This document shows positions 7,980-16,343 of a stretch of DNA of 64,000 nt, piece after piece. A program made the translations under genes and the position numbers. The DNA is from a virus. Position 1 is the first letter of the stretch, and every line of letters begins with the position of its first letter. The stretch covers positions 1 through 64,000 of IMG/VR virus record IMGVR_UViG_3300042503_002394, one strand, 5' to 3'. Below the pieces are notes generated by a model. The model saw only the letters and a program-made list of their open reading frames with translations. It had not been told where the DNA came from and made no database searches.

Positions 7980-9172
7980 GGACTATAAGCCCAATTCTTA
8001 AGAGAAATATCTCTTTTCGATGGACATTTTTGATCATCTGGGCCATTTACTGGCTCGCCTTGTTCAGCGCCACGCATTCTGGATACAAATGAAATCGTTC
8101 TATTAGCAGAACGAACATCTGCCATTGTCCAATCTTCTTTCTTTTTGGAAAGAAGATTTAAATTACGATTTATCGGTGCGCGTGACAATGAAGCTGCGCG
8201 ACTACAAGCATTCTCACTCCACTTCTTTAAAGAAGAGTAACTCATATTTACTGTGTCGTGATATTTTTTATAAACCTCGTCTATTTTATCTTGTGTTGTT
8301 TTTTTAGCTTGAATCACCATTGATCCAATATGCTCTTCTACAAGATTATTATTATCAATGTCATCGTTCAAAAAATCTAAAATAACATCTTCGTTAAATT
8401 CTGAATCATAAATTGCTGCTAAAATTATATCTAAATCTTGATCTCCAGTGTCTGAATCGATATGCGATTTAGAAAAATAATTAAAGTTATCTTTATATTC
8501 AATATTTTCAATTAAATCAATAATGTACTCTCCATTAATAATTTTTTTATTGATAGAGTACGACACTCTATTTCTTTCAAAAACTTCTTCTTCAAAGAAT
8601 TCATCATCAATGTCGTCTATAAACTCATCAACTTGTTTAGATTGAAGGGAAAGAATAAATTCGTTATCTTTAATTTCATAAGAAAAAACAGATTGATCTA
8701 TTATGTCTTCATCAGCTTTTCTATAAGAGTCTTTGACCTCTTCTCCCTTAGCCATTTTAAGGAACATGTTAACTCTGGCCATTGCTAATTGTTGATTGCT
8801 TGCATTTAAGCGATTAGAATTTGAAAAAGCTCCCATACCTCTCCTATAGACTTTTTTTAATTGAGTCAACGTTATTTTATTATTTGATTTAACGTTATGT
8901 TGCTTGACCTTATTTTTTAATGATTCTATGATCTCATCATTAAATGCAACCGTATTTTCATCAAGATTGGCATTATTAAAGGTATAATCATGGGATTTTT
9001 GCGCAAAAGAAGAAATTTTATTTTCATCTTTGATCAAGGTAATTTCACCATTTCTCTGCTTATATTCTTTAATAATCCAAATTCTTTTTTCGTAAGAATC
9101 TTCTTCTCCAAAAAGAAAATTTGCATTAGAGACGATGCTTTCGTATTTCTTTTGACTGAGAAAAATTAACAT
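7976..9172 (-). CDS. Large protein with two phage-type conserved segments, probably virion-associated
   Basis: 398 residues. Residues about 103-140 read LKKVYRRGMGAFSNSNR...NQQLAMARVNMFLKMAKGE. This pattern (VYxRGxGAF...QWAMARVNxFL) recurs in phage head-associated or prohead-protease-like proteins (DUF5824-type). The C-terminus has SLKKWSENACSRAASLSR, APINRNLNLLSKKK, TISFVSRMRGAEQGEP and CPSKRDISLKNWAYSP, a second conserved phage segment. The middle (about 150-300) is very acidic. I infer a packaging, scaffold or virion-associated role, but none is proven. It is the first gene after a TTGTAA-N16-TATATT promoter and ends inside the promoter of the HldD-like gene. Confidence 0.5.
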   Translation of the reverse strand: MLIFLSQKKYESIVSNANFLFGEEDSYEKRIWIIKEYKQRNGEITLIKDENKISSFAQKSHDYTFNNANLDENTVAFNDEIIESLKNKVKQHNVKSNNKITLTQLKKVYRRGMGAFSNSNRLNASNQQLAMARVNMFLKMAKGEEVKDSYRKADEDIIDQSVFSYEIKDNEFILSLQSKQVDEFIDDIDDEFFEEEVFERNRVSYSINKKIINGEYIIDLIENIEYKDNFNYFSKSHIDSDTGDQDLDIILAAIYDSEFNEDVILDFLNDDIDNNNLVEEHIGSMVIQAKKTTQDKIDEVYKKYHDTVNMSYSSLKKWSENACSRAASLSRAPINRNLNLLSKKKEDWTMADVRSANRTISFVSRMRGAEQGEPVNGPDDQKCPSKRDISLKNWAYSP

Positions 9173-9187
9173 GATTGAATATTTATT

Positions 9188-9215
9188 AATATAAAATATC
9201 TACACTTTTTTACAA
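9188..9215 (-). promoter_or_regulatory. Sigma70-like promoter, TTGTAA-N16-TATATT
   Basis: The minus strand has TTGTAA (9215-9210), a 16-bp spacer and TATATT (9193-9188), 15 nt before the ATG at 9172. The spacer equals that of the other four sigma70-like sites in the window. The region is AT-rich, so chance matching is possible. Confidence 0.5.
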
Positions 9216-9221
9216 AAAAAG

Positions 9222-9404
9222 TTAAGATTCAAATAAATCTTTATAAACTTTGTGTTTTTCTTCTTCTTTCATCTCTGAAAGAATTTTTTCAGCTTCGTTT
9301 TCTGCAATTTTAGAAATAATATTAATTGTTTCAGCGAAAGTGATTGATGAAAATAATTTTTCCGTTATTGCGGATTTGATTTTTAATTCCTGTTCTTCTG
9401 TCAT
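9222..9404 (-). CDS. Small acidic helical protein, 60 aa
   Basis: The product (MTEEQELKIKSAITEKLFSS...ISKIAENEAEKILSEMKEEEKHKVYKDLFES) is almost entirely helical, with E/K-rich amphipathic repeats and no membrane segment. Its start overlaps the end of the upstream 65-aa gene by 4 nt (ATGA). No family recognised. It belongs to a run of three overlapping small genes read leftward from 9761. Confidence 0.6.
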   Translation of the reverse strand: MTEEQELKIKSAITEKLFSSITFAETINIISKIAENEAEKILSEMKEEEKHKVYKDLFES

Positions 9405-9598
9405 TGTTCCTTGCTTTCGTAAATTCTCAAATCAGGTTGATTGGACGATTTGTCCTTTTTATCATTAAGGAAGACAACAATTTTTCTTTTCTTGCCAGAT
9501 TCCTTATCTAGGATCTCGCCGCTGTAAAACGATTGTTTGCCTCCATTTACGCGCCAAAGTGCGCCTAGTTCTCTTTCTTTCCAGTCGTTATTGTTCAT
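9401..9598 (-). CDS. DUF736-like small protein, 65 aa
   Basis: MNNNDWKERELGALWRVN is followed by SFYSGEI, KIVVFLNDKKDK and QPDLRIYESKEQ. The order 'GALW/GxxxSGxI...VVFxNxxK...PDxRIY' matches the short beta-barrel-like proteins grouped with DUF736, common on phages and conjugative elements and of unknown function. It overlaps its downstream neighbour by 4 nt and its upstream neighbour by 11 nt, so these three genes are translationally coupled. Confidence 0.55.
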   Translation of the reverse strand: MNNNDWKERELGALWRVNGGKQSFYSGEILDKESGKKRKIVVFLNDKKDKSSNQPDLRIYESKEQ

Positions 9599-9761
9599 TT
9601 AATTGTAGTTTTAAATTGTGCATGAATGATTGTTTGTCCATGCGACTTAATTTACTATAAGCCTTCTTTAGTCTTCTGTAAAGTCTTTTCTGAATTAAAT
9701 TTGGATTTTTTAAATCTAAATTAATTAATTTTCTAAGTTCCTTTGCTTTAGTAGCTCTCAT
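9588..9761 (-). CDS. Small basic protein, 57 aa
   Basis: ATG 9761-9759, stop 9590-9588. The sequence MRATKAKELRKLINLDL continues with QKRLYRRLKKAYSKLSR and ends in KLQLNEQ. Small RATKAK-LRK proteins with a (R/K)xYRxLKKAY helix are frequent in phage genomes and may bind nucleic acid, but no function is established. It is the first gene of the small overlapping cluster, divergent from the plus-strand gene at 9850. Confidence 0.65.
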   Translation of the reverse strand: MRATKAKELRKLINLDLKNPNLIQKRLYRRLKKAYSKLSRMDKQSFMHNLKLQLNEQ

Positions 9762-9814
9762 TAAAATATGATGAATTTAAATTCAATAAATTCAATAAAA
9801 ATTTTACAAAAAGG

Positions 9815-9842
9815 TTGACTTCAACGATATTTATGGTAATAT
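9815..9842 (+). promoter_or_regulatory. Sigma70-like promoter, TTGACT-N16-TAATAT
   Basis: TTGACT at 9815-9820, 16-bp spacer, TAATAT at 9837-9842, then 7 nt to the ATG at 9850. Predicted transcription start coincides with the start codon. The geometry is identical to the dUTPase promoter. A 9-bp tandem repeat (ATTCAATAA twice, about 9782-9799) lies just upstream. Confidence 0.7.
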
Positions 9843-9849
9843 TCAATTC

Positions 9850-10059
9850 ATGAAGACACTAAATAAGAACCAAATTAGCGCACTTAATGCGATTCGTAAC
9901 TCAAAGGGCCGTTTTTTCGGTCTTTACACAACCCAAGGCCGAGTAATTAATGCTCAATTTATTGGGGAGACAGATAGTTACATTCGTGTTTATGATCGCA
10001 ATGAGCGTGTTGATAGAACTGTAGCAAAGTCTAGTGTTGATCGAGTTACGCTTCGCTAA
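9850..10059 (+). CDS. Small basic protein under its own promoter, 69 aa
   Basis: MKTLNKNQISALNAIRNSKG is followed by beta strands: RFFGLYTTQGRVINAQF, SYIRVYDRN and a closing SSVDRVTLR. The size, basic charge and strand pattern suggest a compact beta-barrel or SH3-like nucleic-acid-binding protein, but I do not recognise a family. It is the only plus-strand gene between 1 and 35.5 kb. It has its own promoter without room for an untranslated leader, and its own terminator. Monocistronic layout and strong signals suggest high early expression, possibly a regulator or host-takeover factor. Confidence 0.75.
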   Translation: MKTLNKNQISALNAIRNSKGRFFGLYTTQGRVINAQFIGETDSYIRVYDRNERVDRTVAKSSVDRVTLR

Positions 10060-10080
10060 TTATAGGTTAGCAATAAAGAA

Positions 10081-10110
10081 AAAGGCTAGTCCAATGGACT
10101 AGCCTTTTTT
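10081..10110. terminator. Bidirectional rho-independent terminator
   Basis: AAAGGCTAGTCC and GGACTAGCCTTT form a perfect stem around an AAT loop, with T-run on the plus strand and A-run (T-run on the minus strand) on the other side. It separates the convergent genes ending at 10059 and 10127 and can serve both. Confidence 0.92.
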
Positions 10111-10126
10111 TTGTTTAAATTCTACC

Positions 10127-12466
10127 TTAATTTAAAATTAAGATAGTATTTCCATTGATAATTTTGCTAGAGATGTCTGGAATTAATTTCGACTCTATTG
10201 CTGAATTTAATTTTTCTATACAGTTATCTTCAGAGTAATTTTTATCAATGAATTCTTTAATAAATTTAAAATTAAAATTTAACTTTATGTCTTTTATGGT
10301 TAAGTTGCTCTGAATTTTTTTCAATCTATTAAACAATATTCTTCTTAGATCTTTTTTCTTTAATGAAGAAAATTGAACTTTTTCTGTTATTAAATCTAAA
10401 ATTTCTTTTTCAATTGTTGGTTCATTAAATTGATTTTTATCAATATTGAATCCCATAGTTTTTACATTAGCTTTGCCACCACATGTTAAGAAGATTTTGC
10501 AATTTGAAAAATCTGCGATATCTCCATTATTCATTTGCAATCGCCCCTCTTTTAATATTTGACAAAACAAACCAAAAGAAGATGGATTGACCTTATCGAA
10601 GTCATCAATAATAATTACGCTGTTAGGATGTATGCAGATTTTTTCAGCTAACGATGTATTATTATTTAAATCAGAAATAATTTTATAAGGCGCAAAAGAA
10701 TCGGAAAATTCTATGCCATTATAACTTATAACATTTGTTCCTATTTTTTGAAGTTCATCTTTAATTAACTGACAAAAAAGAGTTTTACCAACTAATTTAG
10801 GTCCATAAATTAACAAACAATCAGGTTTATTAAAACTTGATTTAGCGCTCAAACTAAGATTTAAAACACTTAACATGTTAAACATGTTTTTAAGTGCGGC
10901 GTTTTGCCCAGCTATATCTTTTTTGATATTACTAAAAATAATTTTATTATTTTCAGTTCGATTCATTGGATTTGTTTTTTTATCAAAAAATGTTTTAAGA
11001 TGATCTAATTTAACATGGGCTTCTGTTTTTACCAACTTCTTCTCCCAAGACTCCATTTTTTCATTCATTTCCTCTATCATTTCTTTTTTGAAATGACCAT
11101 TTTTTTCTACATATTCAATAATTTCTCTTTGTTTGCTTTTAATTGATTCGTCTACTTCCCAGAAATTCACTTTCGCTTGAGCGCCACAATGATCAATAAC
11201 ATCAATTGCTTTGTCTGGATAAAATTTATTTGGAGTAAATCTTTCACAAAAATTAATAACATTTTCAACAAATTCTTCTGAATATTTTACATTATGAAAA
11301 TCTGCGTAATAATCAATTATTTGTGGCAAGATTTCTTTCATTTGAAATTTAGAAGGTTCTTTGACAATAACTCTTTCGAACCTTCTGTCAAGCGCAGAAT
11401 CTTTTTTAATTGTATTTGTATATTCAATAATAGTTGTAGCGCCTATACAGCTAATTGTGCCACGCGCAAGTTCTGGTTTTAAAATGTTTGATGCTTCAAG
11501 AGAGTGGTTTTGGCCTCCACCAGCGCCAACTAAAGTATGAATTTCATCAATAAATAAAATTAAATTACTATATTTTTTTGCCTCCTCAACAAAATCTTGA
11601 AGTCTTTTTTCAAATTGACCACGATATTCTGTTCCAGCAACCATAGCTCCTAAGTTAATTGAGTAAATAACTTTATTTGAAAGCAATTCTGGCGCTTCTC
11701 CTTTAATAATTTTTAATGCAAGACCCTCTACTAGGGATGTTTTTCCAGTTCCAGCTGGACCAACCAAAATAGCATTTGGTTTTTTCTTTCTACATAAAAT
11801 TGTAGCAAGTTCATCTATCTTATTATCAAAATCAATAATTTTATCAAATTTTCCTTCTGCAGCTTTTATATTAAGATTTTCTGCAAATTTTGAAAGAATT
11901 GGGTTTTCAACAAACATATCGATCCAATCGTCCACTTTATCATTTGCATTTTTATCATTTTCTTTGTTTTCTAAAAAATTAGAAAGAATAAAAAAATCTT
12001 TGCAGAAAATTAAAGTTTCTGATAATAAATCATTTATTATTTCATTGTTTAATATTTCTTCACCCCTTTTAATATCAAAAAATTTATATATTGCTTTTGG
12101 AGCAAACTCTTCTGAAAGGAAGCAAATAATTAATGACTCTGGAGATATGTAATCAATATCTAATTGCTCTTCACAAATGTTCTCAGCTAGAATAAAAAAT
12201 CTTTTTAGATCTGGAAGGAAGTGGTCTGATGGCACTTTGCTTTTACCCTTTTTAACAAAAGATAATGCTGTCGATGTAAGTTCAGCGGTGTTTATCTCAC
12301 ATTTTGAAAAAATGTTAAACGAAGATAAATTCATTTTGTTCATAAAACAATAAAAAAACAAATCTAAGTCAATTCCACTTTTATTCAAGCGAACTGACAA
12401 TAACTTACAGTCTTCTATTATTCCTTGTAGATGTGGTGTAAAGGGAAGTTTAATCATTTTTTGCAT
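10127..12466 (-). CDS. ClpA/ClpC-like double AAA+ unfoldase
   Basis: 779 residues. An N-terminal helical region is followed by AAA domain D1 with Walker A GPAGTGKT (236-243), Walker B LILFIDE (302-308), the pore segment AGTEYRGQFEKR and the DRRFERV arginine finger. D2 has Walker A GPKLVGKT (555-562) and Walker B IIIDD near 618-622. At 671-673 the tripeptide MGF stands where ClpA carries its IGL ClpP-docking loop, so binding to host ClpP is possible. The usual FRNRLD arginine-finger motif of D2 is not visible, so D2 may be weak. It overlaps the polymerase gene by 17 nt. Possible roles are targeted proteolysis or remodelling of host or phage proteins. No clpP is present in the window. Confidence 0.85.
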   Translation of the reverse strand: MQKMIKLPFTPHLQGIIEDCKLLSVRLNKSGIDLDLFFYCFMNKMNLSSFNIFSKCEINTAELTSTALSFVKKGKSKVPSDHFLPDLKRFFILAENICEEQLDIDYISPESLIICFLSEEFAPKAIYKFFDIKRGEEILNNEIINDLLSETLIFCKDFFILSNFLENKENDKNANDKVDDWIDMFVENPILSKFAENLNIKAAEGKFDKIIDFDNKIDELATILCRKKKPNAILVGPAGTGKTSLVEGLALKIIKGEAPELLSNKVIYSINLGAMVAGTEYRGQFEKRLQDFVEEAKKYSNLILFIDEIHTLVGAGGGQNHSLEASNILKPELARGTISCIGATTIIEYTNTIKKDSALDRRFERVIVKEPSKFQMKEILPQIIDYYADFHNVKYSEEFVENVINFCERFTPNKFYPDKAIDVIDHCGAQAKVNFWEVDESIKSKQREIIEYVEKNGHFKKEMIEEMNEKMESWEKKLVKTEAHVKLDHLKTFFDKKTNPMNRTENNKIIFSNIKKDIAGQNAALKNMFNMLSVLNLSLSAKSSFNKPDCLLIYGPKLVGKTLFCQLIKDELQKIGTNVISYNGIEFSDSFAPYKIISDLNNNTSLAEKICIHPNSVIIIDDFDKVNPSSFGLFCQILKEGRLQMNNGDIADFSNCKIFLTCGGKANVKTMGFNIDKNQFNEPTIEKEILDLITEKVQFSSLKKKDLRRILFNRLKKIQSNLTIKDIKLNFNFKFIKEFIDKNYSEDNCIEKLNSAIESKLIPDISSKIINGNTILILN

Positions 12467-15017
12467 CTCTTAATTTCATATAAATTTTACTATCAATAAT
12501 TTTAACATTATCTACAAATAGTGTATCAGAACTTTTAGTACCAGACAATATTAAAATATCTCCTTTTTGTATTTTATTGTTTTCTGTAAAATTTGTCAAC
12601 TTTGCTTCTCTTCTGTTGTCCATAAATAAGAATTTTTGATCTGCCTTGTTATCCGATAACATAATCATCATATATTTATTGCCATTTGAGCTAATTCTAG
12701 TAAATGAATCCTTAACTTGACCAACAACTTTGAATTCACTCCTATCTATAAAATCATTAATGCTTTTAATATCATCAAGAGTTCCAAATTCATCTTCAAA
12801 ACATTCTTTTAATTCATGAGAATAACTATAGCCAAGCAAATAGTTTTCATACCACCATTTAGAAAATTTATCATGCTTTTTGTTATGAGAATAAATTTCT
12901 TTATATTTTGAAAAATTATTTTTAAAAGTAATGAATCTTTTTTCAGAAATTACGAGTTTGTTGTCATCTCCAATAATTTTTTTCTCTACAACTTCTGCGA
13001 TAGAAGTTAAAATATCGAAACCAAACCTATCGCCTATTTTTACAAAGTTACGTTTTTCACGCTCTGTCAAAAGATTAAATGCCTGAGCTTCAAGAACAAG
13101 TCTACTTCTATCTGGAGAGGAGTCAGACATCGTACCAGCCTGAATGAGTGCAGATAGTACTGAAATATTTATACCAGCATTTTTTGCCGCAGTAAACACT
13201 TCATATTTATTGTTGAACGATAATCCTCTAAAATCTACTAAAGCTTCTAGAGCTTTTACCGAAACACCTTTAATGCTATTTAAACCATAACGGATATTAT
13301 CTCCCTCAATGGAGAAATTCATCTTAGAGTGTTCTAAAGATGGCGGCAATAATTTTATTCCAAAATTAACTAACTCCTTACTAATGGCCGAAATGTTTTC
13401 CAATGGATCTGGTTCAAATTCTGCGCATTCAAGAATAGAAACGAAAAATTCCTTGGGGTATTTATGTTTAAGGAAAACAGTTTTAGCCGCCAACGTTGCG
13501 TAAGCAAAACTATGAGACTTGTTGAATGAGTAATCGGCAGATGCTTGAAGAGCATTCCAATAGAAGTCACTTATTTTTTCGTCTAAATTTTGCTTTTCAC
13601 CAGCTTTATAAATTTTTTCTTTCCATGCTGGCATATCATCAACTTTTTTCTTACCAACAATTCTTCTTAGAACTTCAGCTTCTTCAAGAGTCAATCCAAA
13701 TACTTTATTAGCAATTTGCATAAGTTGTTCTTGATAAAGAATAACGTTCTTTGACCAAGAAAGAATTTTATCTAAATCATCATGTAAATTTAATTGACTT
13801 GGGTTTTGTTTTTGATCTTTATAAATTGAAACAAATTGTAATGCTCCAGGTCTAGCTAAAGCAATTACATCTGATAGTTCATTTAAATTATCAGGCTTAA
13901 CCTCTTGACATACTTTAAAGTTTGTATCTGCGGAAATTTGGAATAACCCCATTGGGTAGTTAAAATTTTGAAGAACTTCATAAATAAATTCATCATTTGG
14001 GTCAATTTCATTAATATCAATATCAACTTTTGAGCAAGTTTTATGAGCAATAGTCAATGTTCTAAGACCCAGAATATCAAACTTAACCATAAGGTCACTC
14101 ACATCATTCATATCGTAACCAGTTACGATGTCTCCATCTTTTGTTTTTTGAAGAGGTACTACGTCACTAATTTTTTGAGAACAGATTGCAATTCCTGATG
14201 GATGCACTCCAGTATTTTTGTTTAAATTCTCTATTTTAAGAGCGTTCTCAAATGTTTTTTTGTGCTTTTTGATCCATTGATCAAATTTTTCATTTTCAGA
14301 TTTAGCATTAGTTAAACTAAAAACTTTACCATGTACTTTGGGAATCATATCGCTAATCTCATTAGCCTCTTCCTCTTTTGCTTCATCAAAATATTTTGTG
14401 GCTTCTCTAATGCAAAGCTTTGAGCTAAAGGTGTTAAACGTTAGAATTTTTGCTGTTCTGCCAAAATGTTTTTTTTCAATATAATCTATAACTTTTTGTC
14501 TTTGGTCATAAGAGATGTCCGAATCTACGTCTGGAAGTAGACTCCCAACCAAATACTCCTTACCTGATTTATCATAAACTTTTTGTGCGCGAGATTTGGA
14601 AACAAATCTTTCAAAGAAAAGATCATGGGGTATTGGATCAATATTAGTTACGCCAAGCAAATATAAAACAAGACTGCCAGCGGCAGATCCTCTACCAGCT
14701 CCAGTTGGTATGCTATTAGTATGGCAAAAATTTAAAATATCCCAATTTAATAAAATATAATCAGTAAAACCGAGTTCGTCAAATGTATCCAACTCTTGTT
14801 TTGCTCTATCGTAATATTTTTGCTTATTTATTTTTTTAGTTATACCCTTTTCTCTTAGCGCATTTCTAACGAGAGATTTAAGTAGATCAAAGCTAGAGCT
14901 TTCATTATTAAGTGAAGAATCAATCTTTTTTAAGATTGATTCTTCAACAGAGATTTTCGGCAAATCTACACCTACTGGTTCACAATTATCGTAATTATAA
15001 AAGTCTTTAAAAATCAT
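12450..15017 (-). CDS. dnaE: DNA polymerase III alpha subunit core (DnaE-type), lacking PHP
   Basis: 855 residues. The palm carries GAGRGSAAGSL (106-116), PDVDSD (162-167) and VKFDILGLRTL (D314), which hold the three metal-binding aspartates of DnaE enzymes. The fingers region includes EEAEVLRRIVGKKK and FNKSHSFAYATLA, and the C-terminus an OB fold (VGQVKDSFTRISSNG...). The normal N-terminal PHP domain is absent and is encoded separately two genes upstream. The polymerase should therefore be catalytically complete but assembled from subunits. It overlaps the exonuclease gene by 4 nt, and that gene overlaps the PHP gene, so the three are translationally coupled. Standard DnaE is about 1160 residues. 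Confidence 0.93.
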   Translation of the reverse strand: MIFKDFYNYDNCEPVGVDLPKISVEESILKKIDSSLNNESSSFDLLKSLVRNALREKGITKKINKQKYYDRAKQELDTFDELGFTDYILLNWDILNFCHTNSIPTGAGRGSAAGSLVLYLLGVTNIDPIPHDLFFERFVSKSRAQKVYDKSGKEYLVGSLLPDVDSDISYDQRQKVIDYIEKKHFGRTAKILTFNTFSSKLCIREATKYFDEAKEEEANEISDMIPKVHGKVFSLTNAKSENEKFDQWIKKHKKTFENALKIENLNKNTGVHPSGIAICSQKISDVVPLQKTKDGDIVTGYDMNDVSDLMVKFDILGLRTLTIAHKTCSKVDIDINEIDPNDEFIYEVLQNFNYPMGLFQISADTNFKVCQEVKPDNLNELSDVIALARPGALQFVSIYKDQKQNPSQLNLHDDLDKILSWSKNVILYQEQLMQIANKVFGLTLEEAEVLRRIVGKKKVDDMPAWKEKIYKAGEKQNLDEKISDFYWNALQASADYSFNKSHSFAYATLAAKTVFLKHKYPKEFFVSILECAEFEPDPLENISAISKELVNFGIKLLPPSLEHSKMNFSIEGDNIRYGLNSIKGVSVKALEALVDFRGLSFNNKYEVFTAAKNAGINISVLSALIQAGTMSDSSPDRSRLVLEAQAFNLLTEREKRNFVKIGDRFGFDILTSIAEVVEKKIIGDDNKLVISEKRFITFKNNFSKYKEIYSHNKKHDKFSKWWYENYLLGYSYSHELKECFEDEFGTLDDIKSINDFIDRSEFKVVGQVKDSFTRISSNGNKYMMIMLSDNKADQKFLFMDNRREAKLTNFTENNKIQKGDILILSGTKSSDTLFVDNVKIIDSKIYMKLRDAKND

Positions 15018-15628
15018 AGTTCCATATTTTTTTTAATTTCTAAAAATACCTTGAAGCACATTTCACAATCATAAACCGCTTCATGTAATTTATTTTCATC
15101 AAATTCAATTCCAAAAAATTTCAACTGCTGTATTTGGGACACTTTTGATTTTAATGATCTGTCATGCATTATTTTATATTGCCATGACAAAAAATCGCAT
15201 TTAGGCTTATCTAGCTTTTCTCTAAAAGCTTTTCCTAAGCACCTTGTGTCATAAATCCTATTCAAATAAGAATAGTCTGGTTTTTCACCAAGCAATCTTT
15301 GTAGGATTGCTATCATATAAACATCAAAGCCAAGAATATTTTGTCCCACAATTATATAATCATCGTTATATAAATAACTCTTAAATTTTTCCCATACTTC
15401 TTTTGGGTTTTTCTTTTTCTTATTGTAATAGTCGAAATTAAAACCAGTTAATTTAATTACTGTATCATTAAGCTTTAAATCTGGATATGAAATATATTCA
15501 TCATGTTTCTCAATAACGCGATTACCTTGACAAACAATCCAAGCTAGTTGCCAAGGTCTTGATGAAAACAAATTTAACCCTTCGGTTTCTGTATCAAATA
15601 CAATGTATTTCTGATTATATGGAAGCAT
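15014..15628 (-). CDS. dnaQ: DnaQ-like 3'-5' proofreading exonuclease (DEDDh)
   Basis: 204 residues with the full DEDDh set: D12 and E14 in VFDTETEG, D102 in QNILGFDVYM, and H182 with D187 in LHEAVYDCEM. This family removes mispaired 3' ends, and the adjacent polymerase and PHP genes make it the likely proofreading subunit. It overlaps both neighbours (4 and 14 nt). No other domain is present, and a beta-clamp-binding motif is not obvious. Confidence 0.92.
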   Translation of the reverse strand: MLPYNQKYIVFDTETEGLNLFSSRPWQLAWIVCQGNRVIEKHDEYISYPDLKLNDTVIKLTGFNFDYYNKKKKNPKEVWEKFKSYLYNDDYIIVGQNILGFDVYMIAILQRLLGEKPDYSYLNRIYDTRCLGKAFREKLDKPKCDFLSWQYKIMHDRSLKSKVSQIQQLKFFGIEFDENKLHEAVYDCEMCFKVFLEIKKNMEL

Positions 15629-16334
15629 GATTTTCTATATATGATTGCCAACAAAATTCATTTGAACAAAAATGATTTAAATTTGGATTTGAATGACATG
15701 GATTTTTTCCATTTGAACGATTGCAAATTGCCTTGTACATTTGAAAGGCATCGAAGTCATCTCTGTTTTTATAATATATTGATTTTGCAGATTGTACTAG
15801 TTGATTAGATCCATCCAGTGTAATTTTATTAACTTGATTTTTTATAAAAAAGTCAAATGGGTGATGATTATCTTCAACAAGATAAAAATGATCAAACCTT
15901 GATAGTTCTAAATGAGATAATCCAAAATAAAATAAATTATTATAAATATAAGAATCGTAAAATGGGACAGCGATTTTAATATCATTAAAAAATGAATCTT
16001 CCACTTCAGATAAGTTCAAGACGATTTCTTTGTTTTCAAAGGTTTTTGAATAAAGAGCTTTTATATTGTTTATGCCATTATTATTTTTTGCAAAAAATAT
16101 TAATTTACTAGGAAGTTCGGAAAGTGAATTTTGAACAACTGATAATCTTATGCCAAAGATTAGTTTAATATCGAGCTGTTGGGCGAGATTATTAAGACCT
16201 CTAAATCCATAGAAGGAGTCTTCAACAACAACAATTTCTTTAAGATTGTATTCTAATTGAATATCGAATATATCTTTTGGCCGTAATATGGATTTTCCAA
16301 TACTAAAGTGGGTTTTGAAAAGAGGTATCGTCAC
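15615..16334 (-). CDS. Stand-alone PHP-domain-like N-terminal part of DNA polymerase III alpha
   Basis: 239 residues, GTG start. PLFKTHFSIGKSIL, a central IVVVEDSFYGFRGLNNLA, IKLIFGIRLSVV and KLIFFAKNNNGINNIKALYSK match the order of the DnaE PHP domain (HxHS..., TDxxxxxG, GxE, LIxLAKNxxGYxNLxxLxS). The canonical HxH is reduced to KTHFS and other metal ligands appear lost, so I expect a structural rather than phosphoesterase role. The C-terminal 35 residues hold C/H pairs (CNRSNGKNPCHSN and HFCSNEFC) that could bind zinc. It is read first, followed by exonuclease and polymerase. Confidence 0.75.
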   Translation of the reverse strand: MTIPLFKTHFSIGKSILRPKDIFDIQLEYNLKEIVVVEDSFYGFRGLNNLAQQLDIKLIFGIRLSVVQNSLSELPSKLIFFAKNNNGINNIKALYSKTFENKEIVLNLSEVEDSFFNDIKIAVPFYDSYIYNNLFYFGLSHLELSRFDHFYLVEDNHHPFDFFIKNQVNKITLDGSNQLVQSAKSIYYKNRDDFDAFQMYKAICNRSNGKNPCHSNPNLNHFCSNEFCWQSYIENHASI

Positions 16335-16343
16335 TAAAGAAGT

